From assembly GCA_902777005.1 (NCBI GenBank), contig CACYSB010000005.1:1-64000 (forward strand): a stretch of DNA of 64,000 nucleotides, in the 5' to 3' direction. Below the pieces are notes generated by a model, which saw only the letters and a list, made by a program, of their open reading frames with translations, was not told the DNA's origin and made no database searches. The translations under genes and the position numbers were made by a program. Origin of the DNA: an uncultured Bacteroidota bacterium. Lineage in GTDB: Bacteria > Bacteroidota > Bacteroidia > Bacteroidales > P3. Positions 50,179-59,726 of the stretch are shown piece by piece. Positions within the stretch are counted from its first letter, which is position 1. Every line of letters begins with the position of its first letter.

Positions 50179-52077
50179 CTATTGTTCTGCGGCGATGACG
50201 GCCTCTTCCCACTCTGTCATCTTTCGCTCAAGCTGGTCTTTCAGGGCTTGGTATTCTTTGTAGAACTCTGGTGTCTGGGCTGCACCGGTGGCGAGTGTCT
50301 CGTCTTTAGCAGCAATCTCGGCCTCAATGGCCTCAATTTCCTGTTCTTTCTGTTTTACGACATTCTGCAGTTTGCGACGCTCACGCTCACGCTCTTTGCT
50401 CTGTTCGTACGCCTGCTTGGAGGCTGATGTGGTTTTGGGGGATTCCTGGACAGTCTGGGGGGTAGGAGCTTCCGTGGTGTTCTGCACAAACTCCATTATG
50501 TCGCCCTTGAACTCATGCACGGCGCCGTCGCGGAATTCGTAGAGTTCGTCGGTGAGGCCACTGAGGAAGTCACGGTCATGGCTCACCACTATCAGGGTGC
50601 CAGTGTACTGCAGCAAGGCGTTCTTCAGTATGTCCTTGCTGTTCATGTCCAAGTGGTTGGTGGGCTCGTCGAGGATGAGCAGATTGCTTGGCGTTAGCAG
50701 CAGCTTGGCCAGTGCCAGGCGTGCCTTCTCGCCGCCGCTGAGTACCTTGACTTTCTTGTCTATGTCATCGTCGCCGAAGAGGAAGCTGCCCAGTATGTTG
50801 CGTATCTTGGGCCTGATGTCGCCCTGCGCTATGTCGTCGATGGTCTCGAACACTGTCTTGTCGAGGTTGAGCATGGCGGCTTGGTTTTGTGCATAGTAGC
50901 CGAGCTGTACGCCAGCGCCGAGCTTGAAGCTGCCGGTGTAGTCGTTAATGTCGCCCACAATGATTTTGGCCATCGTCGACTTGCCTTCTCCGTTGCGTCC
51001 CACAAAGGCCACCTTCTTGCCAGCGGTGAGCAGCAGGTCGACACCGTCGAACACCTGGTTGTCGCCATAGGCTTTGCCCAATCCCTTGGTCTCCACCACA
51101 ATCTTGCCGCTATGCGGGGCAGGGGGGAATTGGAAATGTATACTCTCCGTCGATACCTCGTCGACGGATATTTTCTCCATGCGCTCCAGCATCTTCACGC
51201 GGCTCTGTACCTGTTTGGCCTTGGTGGCCTTGTAACGGAAACGCTCGATGAAGGCCTCGATTTGGGCTACCTGCCGTTGTTGGTTAGTCAGCTGGGCCAT
51301 CTGGCTGGCTCGACGTTCCTGCATCTGCACCACATACTCCGAGTATGGACACTTGTAGTCGTATATGCGGCCGGCGGTAATCTCGATGGTACGCTTGGTG
51401 ATGTTGTCGAGGAAGGTGCGGTCGTGGCTCACGAGCACCACTGCGCCGCTGTAGTTGGCCAGATAGTTCTCCAGCCACTGTATGGAGACTATGTCCAGGT
51501 GGTTTGTAGGCTCGTCGAGGAGTAGGAAGTCTGGATGCCTGAGGAGCAGCTTGGCCAGCTCCACGCGCATCTGCCAACCGCCGCTGAACACCGCCACCGG
51601 TCGCCTGAAATCGCTGTGCTTGAATCCTAATCCCAGCAGCACCTTCTCGGCCTGTTCCTGACGGCGTGCGCCACCGAGGAGGGTGAGGTGTTCGGTCACC
51701 TCGTTGTGGCGTTCCAGCAGGCGTGTGTACTCCGCGCTCTCGTAGTCGGTGCGCTCGGCAATCTCCGCCGTGAGGCGTTCCTGCTCGTGCTCCAGGTCGT
51801 CTATAGCGCTGAATGCCGTCATGGCCTCCTCAAGCACTGTGCCTATGGCGTCGGGCACCATCTCCTGCGGCAGGTAGCCCACTGTCTGGCCCGAAGCCAC
51901 CACGATGGTGCCGCTTTCCGGCTCCTGCCATCCACATAGTATCTTTAATAAAGTGGACTTGCCGGCACCGTTCATGCCGACAAGTCCTATTCTGTCGCGG
52001 TCGCCTATGTTAAAGGTTACGCCGCTGAAGAGGTCGGTGCCTGTAAATTGCACCGACAGGTTGTTTACGCTAATCAA
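50179..52077 (-). CDS. ABC-F family ATPase (Uup/EttA-like)
   Basis: A TTG start at 52077 (ISVNNLSVQFTGTDLF) is supported by alignment with the usual ABC-F N-terminus and by TTGA overlap with the tonB stop; it gives 632 residues. Two ABC domains are present: Walker A GMNGAGKST with signature FSGGWQMRVELAKLL, and GRNGEGKST with LSGGEKARLALAKLL. A linker follows the first, and a C-terminal coiled coil (KEQEIEAIEAEIAAKDE) follows the second. No transmembrane part is present. The protein would act on ribosomes or branched DNA; the exact subfamily is uncertain. Confidence 0.92.
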   Translation of the reverse strand: MISVNNLSVQFTGTDLFSGVTFNIGDRDRIGLVGMNGAGKSTLLKILCGWQEPESGTIVVASGQTVGYLPQEMVPDAIGTVLEEAMTAFSAIDDLEHEQERLTAEIAERTDYESAEYTRLLERHNEVTEHLTLLGGARRQEQAEKVLLGLGFKHSDFRRPVAVFSGGWQMRVELAKLLLRHPDFLLLDEPTNHLDIVSIQWLENYLANYSGAVVLVSHDRTFLDNITKRTIEITAGRIYDYKCPYSEYVVQMQERRASQMAQLTNQQRQVAQIEAFIERFRYKATKAKQVQSRVKMLERMEKISVDEVSTESIHFQFPPAPHSGKIVVETKGLGKAYGDNQVFDGVDLLLTAGKKVAFVGRNGEGKSTMAKIIVGDINDYTGSFKLGAGVQLGYYAQNQAAMLNLDKTVFETIDDIAQGDIRPKIRNILGSFLFGDDDIDKKVKVLSGGEKARLALAKLLLTPSNLLILDEPTNHLDMNSKDILKNALLQYTGTLIVVSHDRDFLSGLTDELYEFRDGAVHEFKGDIMEFVQNTTEAPTPQTVQESPKTTSASKQAYEQSKERERERRKLQNVVKQKEQEIEAIEAEIAAKDETLATGAAQTPEFYKEYQALKDQLERKMTEWEEAVIAAEQ

Positions 52078-52763
52078 CGCAGCGAGAAGTTGACGGGGAG
52101 GTTGTACTGCACACGCACAGCCTTGCCGCGCTGCTTGCCGGGCGTCCACTTGGGCATGGCCTTCACGATACGCACAGCTTCCTGGCCGCAACCACCTCCG
52201 ATGTCACGCAGTACGCGCACGTTGGTAACCGAGCCGTCCTTTTCGACGACAAAGGTTACGTACACGCGGCCCGTAATGTTGTTCTCACGTGCCAGCTGGG
52301 GGTACTTGATGTTCTGGGCCAGATATTTGTACATGGCATCGACGCCGCCGGGGAACTCGGGGTCGTTCTCGACGACCTGGAAAATCTCCTGCTCGTCTTC
52401 TTCCTCTTCCTCCTCAATCTTGACGGGGGTAATCTCGATGTTCGTGGCCTCTTCCTGACGGGCGAATGAACTCATGTCCACCTCGTTCTGTGACTCTGCG
52501 TCATCCTCGATAACGTTCAGTTCGGTGACCACTTCGGGCTGCTCGGGGGGTGGGGGTGGCGGCAGTTCTTCCTGCTGTGTCTGGATGATGACATCCTCCA
52601 CCTCGTCCATGGCGGTACGCTGCACCACCTCGATCTGCTCTTCGTCGTAGCTCTTCCATTCAAAAGCAACAAGGGCGATGGCCATAATGACCACAAGACC
52701 TATCTCAAGATAGAGTCCGCGACGATTTTCAAGGTCAGCCTTTGGGTTTTTCTTGGCTTCCAT
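52074..52763 (-). CDS. TonB family energy transducer
   Basis: The 229-residue protein has a short cytoplasmic N-terminus, one membrane helix (about 17-34), a Pro-rich then very acidic periplasmic linker (LPPPPPPEQPE, EEEEEEDEQE) and a C-terminal TonB domain with the Bacteroidetes signature EFPGGVDAMYKYLAQNIKYP and GRVYVTFVVEKDGSV. It would couple the proton gradient to outer-membrane receptors; its ExbB/ExbD partners are not in this window. It is translationally coupled to the downstream ABC-F gene. Confidence 0.93.
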   Translation of the reverse strand: MEAKKNPKADLENRRGLYLEIGLVVIMAIALVAFEWKSYDEEQIEVVQRTAMDEVEDVIIQTQQEELPPPPPPEQPEVVTELNVIEDDAESQNEVDMSSFARQEEATNIEITPVKIEEEEEEDEQEIFQVVENDPEFPGGVDAMYKYLAQNIKYPQLARENNITGRVYVTFVVEKDGSVTNVRVLRDIGGGCGQEAVRIVKAMPKWTPGKQRGKAVRVQYNLPVNFSLR

Positions 52764-52900
52764 ATTATTATTTTTTAGTTATTTATTCGCATTTCGGCCC
52801 TTTTATGGGGCTTCTTTTCTGGCCGCTAAATTACGAAAAAAATCTGAATTACCAACAAAAAAATGTTAATTTTTTCACAATTGGACGAGAAATCCCTTAC

Positions 52901-55900
52901 CTAACAGTCGACCACATTTATCTCAGGCGACACATACAGCAGATAACCTTTGACTCCCGGGTATCCCATGTCGCCCAGTGCTTTGCAGTAGGTTTGCACC
53001 TGGCTGCGGTGCTCGTTCAGCGGGGTGCCGGTCTTGAAGTCCACCACCCAGGTCTCAGTGGGGGTTAGCACCACGCGGTCGGGGCGCCCACGGTGTCCGT
53101 CGGCTACAAGGTCGCACTCGTTTTTGGCTGTATATTCGGGGCTGAAGAAGCGTGACGTCAGCGGGTCGCCGACCACCTTGCGTGCCAGTGCTCCAAGCTC
53201 TGCAGTCTCATCGTCGCTCAGTTGGCGGTTTTCGGAGAAGCGCCGTATAGCCTCTTCCACGTCGCCGGCATGCTGCACGGTGGCCAGCAGGTCGTGGGCG
53301 TAGATGCCGAAGCGTCGGCGGTCCTCAAGCAGCGGAGTGAGGGCTTGTTCCGACGGCGATGCGATGCTGACATGATTGCTCCAGTCGGCGAAGGAGAGCC
53401 GTGCCAGGCCTTCCACCTGCTTACCTTTGATTTCTGTGTTGCCCGTGTGGCGGCAATCCGTGTCGCCGCGCTGGCAACCCTGCGGTGCGAAGGAGGCCAG
53501 CAGGGTGGGGTAGCGTCGGTCGTGCTCAGGCGGATTCTTGATGTCGGCGGGGTCGGGGCAGAAGATATACAGTTGTTCCTTGGCGCGCGTGAAGGCCACG
53601 TACATGATGTTGAGCTCGTCGACCTCGGCCATGCGCTGTTCCTCACGGCGCTGTTCCTCGAAGAGGGTGCGCTCGTCGGCGCCAAGTGTCACTATTGTCG
53701 TGGGCAGCTGACGGCCGTCGCCGCCAAGTCTCGCGTCGGGCTCCACCCACAGCTCGGCGGCGTGCTCGCTGCGGAAGAAGAGTGGGCAGATGACAACAGG
53801 CTTGCCCAAGCCCTTGGACTTGTGTATGGTGAGCAGCTGTACGGCATCGATGTCGTCCGATGCCGCCGCCGAGAGGTTATTCTGGCTGTCGAACCACTCG
53901 AGGAAGTCGGCGGGCTCTTGGCGGTGGCGTGCCGCAAAGGCCGCCATACGGTTGAGGAGCGACGCCACATAGAGGCTGTCGATGCCGTCGAGGTGCAGCT
54001 CGCGCACCACCTCCTCGCAGCAGTCGTAGAGACTCATGGCCGACAGGTAGTCGAGGTCGAGGCTGCCCTCCACGCCCAGCGCCTCGAGGCGCATGCGAAG
54101 GTCGGTCTGTGCCACAAGGTCGTCGCGGTTAACCACCAGGCGCAGCGCCGCCACTATGGCCATCACGGCGTGGCTCTTGCTGAGGTAGAACGACTCCGTG
54201 GAGGTCTGCCGCACCTCGGGCCTGTGTTCGGCGAGCCAGCCGCTCACCGCCGCCAGCTCCACGTTGGTGCGGGTAAGCACCGCTATGTCGCCGTAGGCGT
54301 AGCCGCGCTCGTCGTGCAGCTTGGCTATGGTGTCGCCGATGCGCTGGTGTATGGCCTCGCGGGCGTTCTTGAAGCCGCCGGCCTCGATGTCCGCCTTGTT
54401 CACGAAGGCCAGCTCCACATAGCCTTCCATCCCTTTGACCACCTGCTGCCGCAGCTCCTCGCTGCCTTCGGGCAGGAGGCTGCCGTCGGCGCCGTGGCCT
54501 ATGTATATGGCCTGTGCCAGCGGGTTGTCGGTGTAGACATGGCGTGCCAGCCAGGCGAAGAGCTCGTTGTTGAAGTCCACCACCGCCTTGGCGCTGCGGT
54601 GGTTGCTGGCGATGTTGCGCACCTCGTAGTTGCCGCGCATGGAGAGCGTCTGCCCGTGGTGGCGCATGCCCTCCACCCGTGGCAGGCGCACGAACTGCGC
54701 CACGTCGCCCTGGCGGAAGCGGTAGATGCTTTGCTTGCCGTCGCCCACCACCAGCGAAGCCTCGCCTTGGCTGATGCCGTTCTCCACCAGCGGCACCATG
54801 TTGTGCCACTGCATGATGGACGTGTCCTGGAACTCGTCTATCAGGAAATGGCGGTAGCGGTTGCCGAGGCGCTCGAATATGAAGGGTGCCGGATTGTCTT
54901 CGTCTTCCACCATGCGGTTTATCATGCGGTTGAAGTCGCTCAGGTGCACCATGTCGTTGTCGCGTGCGTAGAGCCGCATCTGGCGGTCGAGCTCGCCGAG
55001 GAGGGCCACGGCATAGAGCTTGCGGCGCAAGGCACGGCAGCTGTTGCGGCGCGCCAGCAGCTCGAGCACGCGGTCATAGTGGCGGTGCAGCATCGGGGCC
55101 GCGGCGACGGTGTCCTCGGCCAGGTATTCGTCGCATTTGCTGCTGCAGAACTTGTCCTCGGCGAAGGTGGTCACCGTGTATTTGCCCGGCTCGTCGTAGA
55201 CTCCGGCGGCGAGCTTGGTGAAGTAGCCGTGGAATCCGCGCTTGCCCTGGTAGCATTGTCCCTCTTCGAGGCCCACGGCCTCCAGTTCGTCGAGCACCGC
55301 CTTGCCGCACTGGCGCAGTTCCTCCTCGGTGGCGCGCAGCGTGGCGGTGTAGCCGTCGTGGATTTCGCGGAAGTCGCTGAGGGATAGTCCGTCGAGCTGC
55401 TTCAGGTGGTCGCCTATGTCTTCGTTGAACAGCTGCGCTGCCAGTTTGGCCACAAGGCGTTCTATGTTGTAGTCGTTGTCCTCCTCCATCTCGCTGTCGG
55501 CAAAGGCTTTGAGCACCTCGGTGAGCTCATCCTGCCCCTCGGTGCCTGCCAGCGACATAAGCTGTGCCACGGCCTGCTTGACGAGTTCCTGGCTGTCGAG
55601 CGTCACGTCGAAGTTCATGGGCTGGCCGAAGTCGTGGGCGAAGGTTCGCACGATACGGTGCGTGAAGCTGTCTATGGTGCTGACGGAGAGGTCGCTGTAG
55701 CGGTGCAGAATGGTGCTGTAGAGCTTGCCTGCCATGCGCTGCAGGCTTTCGGGTGTGAGCTTGCTCTCCGACTCGCGCAGCAGGTCGCTGCCCATGCCCT
55801 TGCCTTCGGGGTCGGCGGGTATGGCGGCCATGGCCTCCAGCTCACTGAGGATGCGGTCCTTCATCTCCGCCGCCGCCTTGTTGGTGAAAGTGATGGCGAG

Positions 55901-56032
55901 GATGGAACGCACGCCCTCCCCCAGGCGGCCCTCGCCCAGCGAGAAAGCCATCCTAAGGTACTCTTTGACAAGAGTGTAGGTCTTGCCGGCACCGGCCGAC
56001 GCTTTGTATATTAGGAACGGGTTCTGTGCCAT
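52901..56032 (-). CDS. UvrD-type helicase with RecB-like nuclease (AddA-like)
   Basis: The start at 56032 (MAQNPFLIYKASAGAGKTYT) gives 1043 residues. Helicase motifs are ASAGAGKT (10-17), a DEFQDTS box in FLIDEFQDTSIMQW, GDGKQSIYRFRQGD, LTIHKSKGLGKPVV and MYVAFTRAKEQLYIF. The C-terminal nuclease has RPDRVVLTPTETWVVDFKTG and QVQTYCKAL, the DxK and QxxxY motifs of RecB nucleases. It would process double-strand breaks for recombination. A partner AddB is not in the window; in Bacteroidetes such genes are often next to it, but here the 3' neighbour is TonB. Confidence 0.9.
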   Translation of the reverse strand: MAQNPFLIYKASAGAGKTYTLVKEYLRMAFSLGEGRLGEGVRSILAITFTNKAAAEMKDRILSELEAMAAIPADPEGKGMGSDLLRESESKLTPESLQRMAGKLYSTILHRYSDLSVSTIDSFTHRIVRTFAHDFGQPMNFDVTLDSQELVKQAVAQLMSLAGTEGQDELTEVLKAFADSEMEEDNDYNIERLVAKLAAQLFNEDIGDHLKQLDGLSLSDFREIHDGYTATLRATEEELRQCGKAVLDELEAVGLEEGQCYQGKRGFHGYFTKLAAGVYDEPGKYTVTTFAEDKFCSSKCDEYLAEDTVAAAPMLHRHYDRVLELLARRNSCRALRRKLYAVALLGELDRQMRLYARDNDMVHLSDFNRMINRMVEDEDNPAPFIFERLGNRYRHFLIDEFQDTSIMQWHNMVPLVENGISQGEASLVVGDGKQSIYRFRQGDVAQFVRLPRVEGMRHHGQTLSMRGNYEVRNIASNHRSAKAVVDFNNELFAWLARHVYTDNPLAQAIYIGHGADGSLLPEGSEELRQQVVKGMEGYVELAFVNKADIEAGGFKNAREAIHQRIGDTIAKLHDERGYAYGDIAVLTRTNVELAAVSGWLAEHRPEVRQTSTESFYLSKSHAVMAIVAALRLVVNRDDLVAQTDLRMRLEALGVEGSLDLDYLSAMSLYDCCEEVVRELHLDGIDSLYVASLLNRMAAFAARHRQEPADFLEWFDSQNNLSAAASDDIDAVQLLTIHKSKGLGKPVVICPLFFRSEHAAELWVEPDARLGGDGRQLPTTIVTLGADERTLFEEQRREEQRMAEVDELNIMYVAFTRAKEQLYIFCPDPADIKNPPEHDRRYPTLLASFAPQGCQRGDTDCRHTGNTEIKGKQVEGLARLSFADWSNHVSIASPSEQALTPLLEDRRRFGIYAHDLLATVQHAGDVEEAIRRFSENRQLSDDETAELGALARKVVGDPLTSRFFSPEYTAKNECDLVADGHRGRPDRVVLTPTETWVVDFKTGTPLNEHRSQVQTYCKALGDMGYPGVKGYLLYVSPEINVVDC

Positions 56033-56054
56033 TTCTGCCTGCTGTTTCGCGGTG

Positions 56055-56062
56055 CAAAGATA
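56055..56062 (-). promoter_or_regulatory. -7 element for the AddA-like gene
   Basis: TATCTTTG followed by CACCG lies 22 bases before the ATG at 56032, supporting that start over longer in-frame options. Confidence 0.65.
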
Positions 56063-56127
56063 CGCAAAAAAATGAAAATTGATAGTTGAAAAATGAAATC
56101 GGCCTCGGCGTCTCATCGCCGTTGGTT

Positions 56128-56245
56128 CGTATCCGCCCCGACAGTACACCGCTTGTTCTACGGTTGTTTAACGGTATTAAATCGAAGAACAACCGTAGAA
56201 CAACCGTAGAACAGTCGGAGAAGAGACGGAGAGGAGGTGTAGAAG
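56128..56245. repeat. Palindromic intergenic element, degenerate copy 2
   Basis: The left part (CGTATCCGCCCCGACAGTACACC) differs from the 43.76-kb copy at four of 23 bases, and CGGTTGTTTAACGGT (56161-56175) is identical. An internal perfect dyad, TTCTACGGTTGTT with AACAACCGTAGAA (56156-56168 and 56188-56200), and a tandem AACAACCGTAG repeat follow. It sits between the divergent addA-like and mutA genes. Confidence 0.55.
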
Positions 56246-56311
56246 TAGGCTGTAGGGGGCATTTTTCTTTCAATTATGGTATATATTTTTTACGGTATAT
56301 ATATTTTTTCG

Positions 56312-56319
56312 TATATTTG
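56312..56319 (+). promoter_or_regulatory. -7 element for mutA
   Basis: TATATTTG followed by CAC lies 38 bases upstream of the mutA ATG at 56357. The upstream 30 bases are very AT-rich. Confidence 0.65.
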
Positions 56320-56356
56320 CACTTTAATAGAAACGATACGAAAACGATACAATACT

Positions 56357-58216
56357 ATGGAAGACAATAAGTTGTTCAGCGAATTCCCGCCCGTCTCGAC
56401 TGAGAAATGGGAGGAGGTAATCAATAAGGACCTCAAAGGTGCCGACTACGAGAAGAAGCTCGTGTGGAAGACCATCGAGGGTTTCAAGGTGCGCCCCTAC
56501 TACCGTGCCGAGAACCTCGAAGGACTTGAGTATCTGGACGCCAACCCCGGCGAGAAGCCTTACACCCGTGGCAAACATGTGGCCGACAACGTGTGGGAGG
56601 TGCGCCAGGACATTCACGTCAAGGACCTCGCCGAAGCCAACCGCATAGCGCTGGACGCCGTGCAGCGCGGCGCCACCTCGCTGGGTCTCTGCGCCAAGCA
56701 GGTCGGCAGCGTGGCAGACTTGGAGAAGCTCCTCAAGGGTATCTATATCAACGCTGTGAACATCAACTTCATGTGCTCCGACGACTACCTGCAGCTGCTG
56801 AAACTCTACGCCGAGTATGCCAAGAAGAACGGCTACAAGGCCGAGGAACTCTGCGGCTCGGTGGATTTCGACATGTTCCGCTATGCCCTGAACCACGGTA
56901 AGTTCCACCGTGGCGAGGAGGGCGACCTCCAGATGGCCAAGGAACTGGTGGAGTATGCACACGACGAGCTGCCGAAGTTCCGCGTGCTCACCGTCAACGG
57001 ACAGATGCTGCACAACAGCGGCAGCAACATAGTGCAGGAGCTGGGCTTCAGCCTCGCCGCCGCCAACGAGCTGGTTAGCCGCCTGACGGACATGGGCTGC
57101 AAGGCCCACCGCGTGGCCAGCCGCATACAGCTCAACGTGGGCGTGGGCAGCACCTACTTCATGGAGATTGCCAAGATACGTGCCGCCCGTCTGCTGTGGA
57201 GCAAGATTGTGGAGCAGTACAAGCCCGAGTGCGACTGCGCCTACAAGCTCTTCATCAACGCCACCACCAGCCGTTGGAACCAGTCGGTCTACGACCCCTA
57301 CGTGAACATGCTGCGCTCCACCACGGAGGCCATGTCGAGCGCTGTGGCCGGTGCCGACAGCATCTCGGTGCTGCCGTTCGACAACGCCTACAAGGAGGCC
57401 GACGACTTCGGCTACCGCATAGCCCGCAACCAGCAGCTGCTGCTCAAGGAAGAGTCCTACCTGGACAAGATAGTGGACCCCGCCGCAGGCAGCTACTATA
57501 TTGAAAACCTCACCGACGAGATAGCCAAGGGTGCCTGGGAGCACTTCCTGAAGGTCGAACAGGCCGGCGGCATGTGCAAGGCCCTGCGCGCCGGACTGGT
57601 GCAGGACGAGGTGGAGGCCACCGCGCACCAGCGCGACCTCGACATTGCCACCCGCAAGACCACCATACTCGGTACCAACCAGTACCCCAACCTGCTTGAG
57701 AAGATGGGCGACAAGGTGGCCGCAGGCGAGAAGCACTGTTGCTGCTGCTGCGAGAAAGGCGACGAGGTGCGTGTGCTGAAGCCCTACCGTGGCGCCGAGG
57801 CCTTCGAGGAGCTGCGTATGCAGACCGAACGTTCGGCACGCCGTCCCAAGGTCTTCCTGCTCACCTATGGCAACCTCACCATGCGCAAGGCACGTGCCGG
57901 TTTTGCCACCAACTTCTTCGGTGTGGCCGGCTATGAGATTATAGACAACCCCGGCTTCGCCACTCCCGACGAGGGCGCCAAGGCAGCCCTGGAGAGCGGT
58001 GCCGACGTGGTGGTGCTCTGCTCGAGCGACGACGAGTACGCCGAGCTCACCGAGCCCGTCTGCAAGGCCCTCAAGGGCAAGGTGAAGAGCCTTGTTCTCG
58101 CCGGCTTCCCCAAGGAGATGGTGGAGACATACAAGGGCTATGGCATAGACGAGTTCATACATGTGAAGACCAACGTGCTTGAAAGCCTCACCAGCTTCCA
58201 GAAGCTGCTGTTGTAA
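56357..58216 (+). CDS. mutA: Methylmalonyl-CoA mutase small (beta) subunit
   Basis: The start at 56357 (MEDNKLFSEFPPVSTEKWEE) gives 619 residues, the usual length. The TIM-barrel half runs to about 440 (RPYYRAENLEG, DPAAGSYYIENLT). The C-terminal half is a flavodoxin-like domain without the DxHxxG cobalamin motif, as expected for the non-catalytic subunit. With MutB it interconverts succinyl-CoA and methylmalonyl-CoA for propionate formation. Unexpectedly, mutB does not follow; the next gene is an LptF/G permease. A run of five Cys (KHCCCCCEKGDE, about 460) lies in the inter-domain linker. Confidence 0.92.
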   Translation: MEDNKLFSEFPPVSTEKWEEVINKDLKGADYEKKLVWKTIEGFKVRPYYRAENLEGLEYLDANPGEKPYTRGKHVADNVWEVRQDIHVKDLAEANRIALDAVQRGATSLGLCAKQVGSVADLEKLLKGIYINAVNINFMCSDDYLQLLKLYAEYAKKNGYKAEELCGSVDFDMFRYALNHGKFHRGEEGDLQMAKELVEYAHDELPKFRVLTVNGQMLHNSGSNIVQELGFSLAAANELVSRLTDMGCKAHRVASRIQLNVGVGSTYFMEIAKIRAARLLWSKIVEQYKPECDCAYKLFINATTSRWNQSVYDPYVNMLRSTTEAMSSAVAGADSISVLPFDNAYKEADDFGYRIARNQQLLLKEESYLDKIVDPAAGSYYIENLTDEIAKGAWEHFLKVEQAGGMCKALRAGLVQDEVEATAHQRDLDIATRKTTILGTNQYPNLLEKMGDKVAAGEKHCCCCCEKGDEVRVLKPYRGAEAFEELRMQTERSARRPKVFLLTYGNLTMRKARAGFATNFFGVAGYEIIDNPGFATPDEGAKAALESGADVVVLCSSDDEYAELTEPVCKALKGKVKSLVLAGFPKEMVETYKGYGIDEFIHVKTNVLESLTSFQKLLL

Positions 58217-58223
58217 TACTACC

Positions 58224-59306
58224 TTGCAGAAGTTAGACAAATATATCTTAGCCAAGTACATCAAGACCTTCTTGCTGGCCTTGGCTTTGATTATTGTTAT
58301 CATCATCACTTTCGACGTCAGCGAGAAGCTGGACAGCCTTATCAGCCACCACGCCACCTTCTGGCAGGTGGTCTTCGACTACTACGGCAACTTTATACCG
58401 GGCTTTGTGAACCTATATAGCCCGCTGTTTATCTTCATCTCGGTGCTTTTCTTCACGTCGAAGATGGCGGGTAACACCGAAGTGATAGCTATCCTGGGGT
58501 CGGGAATAAGCTACCGCCGCATGCTGAGGCCCTATCTCTACGGCTCGACCATAGTGGCATTGGTGGTGCTGATACTCGGCAATTTTGTGCTGCCCATCTC
58601 CAACCGCAATCTGATGGAGTTCGAGGATCACTATATCAAGTCGCGCACCACCAGCTACTACAACAACATACACTTCCAGTCGGAGCATGGGGTGCAGGTG
58701 TATGCAGGCACCTATGACGCCATAAAGTGCGACGTGCTGCTGTTCCAGCGCGATAGGTTCGATGACGACGGGCATCTGACGAGTCGCGAGACAGCGAACT
58801 TCATCAGCTACGACACCGTGGAGCATGACTGGGTATGCGACGACTACGTGGTACGTACTATTGAGCCCGGCGGCAATGAGTACTATACTTACGAAACCGC
58901 CGCGCATAAAGACTTGGGGTTGGAACCTGTGGACTTCGACCTGCTGTCGAAGGATATCACCACCATGAACACACCGGCGCTGATAAAACACATCAAGAGA
59001 GAGCGTTTCCGTGGCACTGGTATAGTGAAGGAGGCTCAGATAGAGCTTTGGCAGAGGTTGCTGAACCCCATAGCTATTATTGTGATGACTTTCATTGGCG
59101 TGGCTATAGCGGCGCGCAAGAGCCGCGGCGGCATTGGGCTGCACCTGGCCATGGGCATAGCCATAGCCTTCGCATTCATAGTGTTCATGAAGATAACCAC
59201 GGTGTTCGCCACCAACGGCGACCTGTCGCCCTTCATGGCTGTGCTGCTGCCGCAGCTGATATTCGGCATAGCGGCTGGAATACTGATATACAAAGCACCG
59301 AAATAA
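58224..59306 (+). CDS. LptF/LptG family permease
   Basis: A TTG start at 58224 (QKLDKYILAKYIKTFLLALA) gives 360 residues and leaves 7 bases after mutA; an ATG at 58179 would overlap it. There are three N-terminal helices (about 12-32, 50-75, 95-120), a large periplasmic domain and three C-terminal helices (about 270-355). The N-terminal pattern LD-YI---Y---F is typical of YjgP/YjgQ proteins that draw LPS out of the inner membrane with LptB. It overlaps the sufE start (TAATG). Confidence 0.88.
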   Translation: MQKLDKYILAKYIKTFLLALALIIVIIITFDVSEKLDSLISHHATFWQVVFDYYGNFIPGFVNLYSPLFIFISVLFFTSKMAGNTEVIAILGSGISYRRMLRPYLYGSTIVALVVLILGNFVLPISNRNLMEFEDHYIKSRTTSYYNNIHFQSEHGVQVYAGTYDAIKCDVLLFQRDRFDDDGHLTSRETANFISYDTVEHDWVCDDYVVRTIEPGGNEYYTYETAAHKDLGLEPVDFDLLSKDITTMNTPALIKHIKRERFRGTGIVKEAQIELWQRLLNPIAIIVMTFIGVAIAARKSRGGIGLHLAMGIAIAFAFIVFMKITTVFATNGDLSPFMAVLLPQLIFGIAAGILIYKAPK

Positions 59307-59725
59307 TGACTATACAAGAGACAGAACAGCAGATTATAGACGAGTTTGCCAACTTCGAAGAGTGGCTTGACAAGTACGCCTACCTGATAGAGCTCGGCAA
59401 GGAGTGTCCCGCCATAGAGGAGAAGGACAAGACAGAGCAGAACCTCATCAAGGGCTGCCAGAGCCGCGTGTGGCTCAGCTGCGAGTTTGTGGACGGTGTG
59501 CTGCGCTTCCGCGCCGACAGTGACGCCGTCATCACGCGTGGCATCATCACGCTCCTGATACGTGCCCTCGACGGTCACACACCGCAGGAGATACTGGATG
59601 CCGACCTGGCGTTCATAGACGCCATTGGTCTCAAGGAGCACCTTTCGCCAACACGCTCCAACGGCCTCACCAGTATGGTGAAGCAGATGAAGATGTACGC
59701 ATTGGCATTCTCTATGAAGAAGTAA
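59306..59725 (+). CDS. sufE: SufE-family sulfur acceptor
   Basis: The start at 59306 gives 139 residues. The family pattern is clear: EEWLDKYAYLIELGKECP, KGCQSRVWLSCEF with the sulfur-accepting Cys in GCQS, and LSPTRSNGLTSMVKQMK at the end. It takes sulfur from the SufS desulfurase for Fe-S cluster building. Its start overlaps the permease stop by one base, and a SufT-like gene follows after one base. Confidence 0.93.
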   Translation: MTIQETEQQIIDEFANFEEWLDKYAYLIELGKECPAIEEKDKTEQNLIKGCQSRVWLSCEFVDGVLRFRADSDAVITRGIITLLIRALDGHTPQEILDADLAFIDAIGLKEHLSPTRSNGLTSMVKQMKMYALAFSMKK

Positions 59726-59726
59726 T

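Noticed and set aside
53222..55387. Very long plus-strand open frame (721 codons) opposite the AddA-like gene
   Set aside because: It is antisense to a gene with complete helicase and nuclease motifs; GC-rich third positions readily leave such shadow frames open. The translation shows no domain pattern.
56324..58357. 677-codon minus-strand frame opposite mutA
   Set aside because: Antisense shadow of a well-supported mutA; composition is Leu/Val/His/Gly-rich without motifs.
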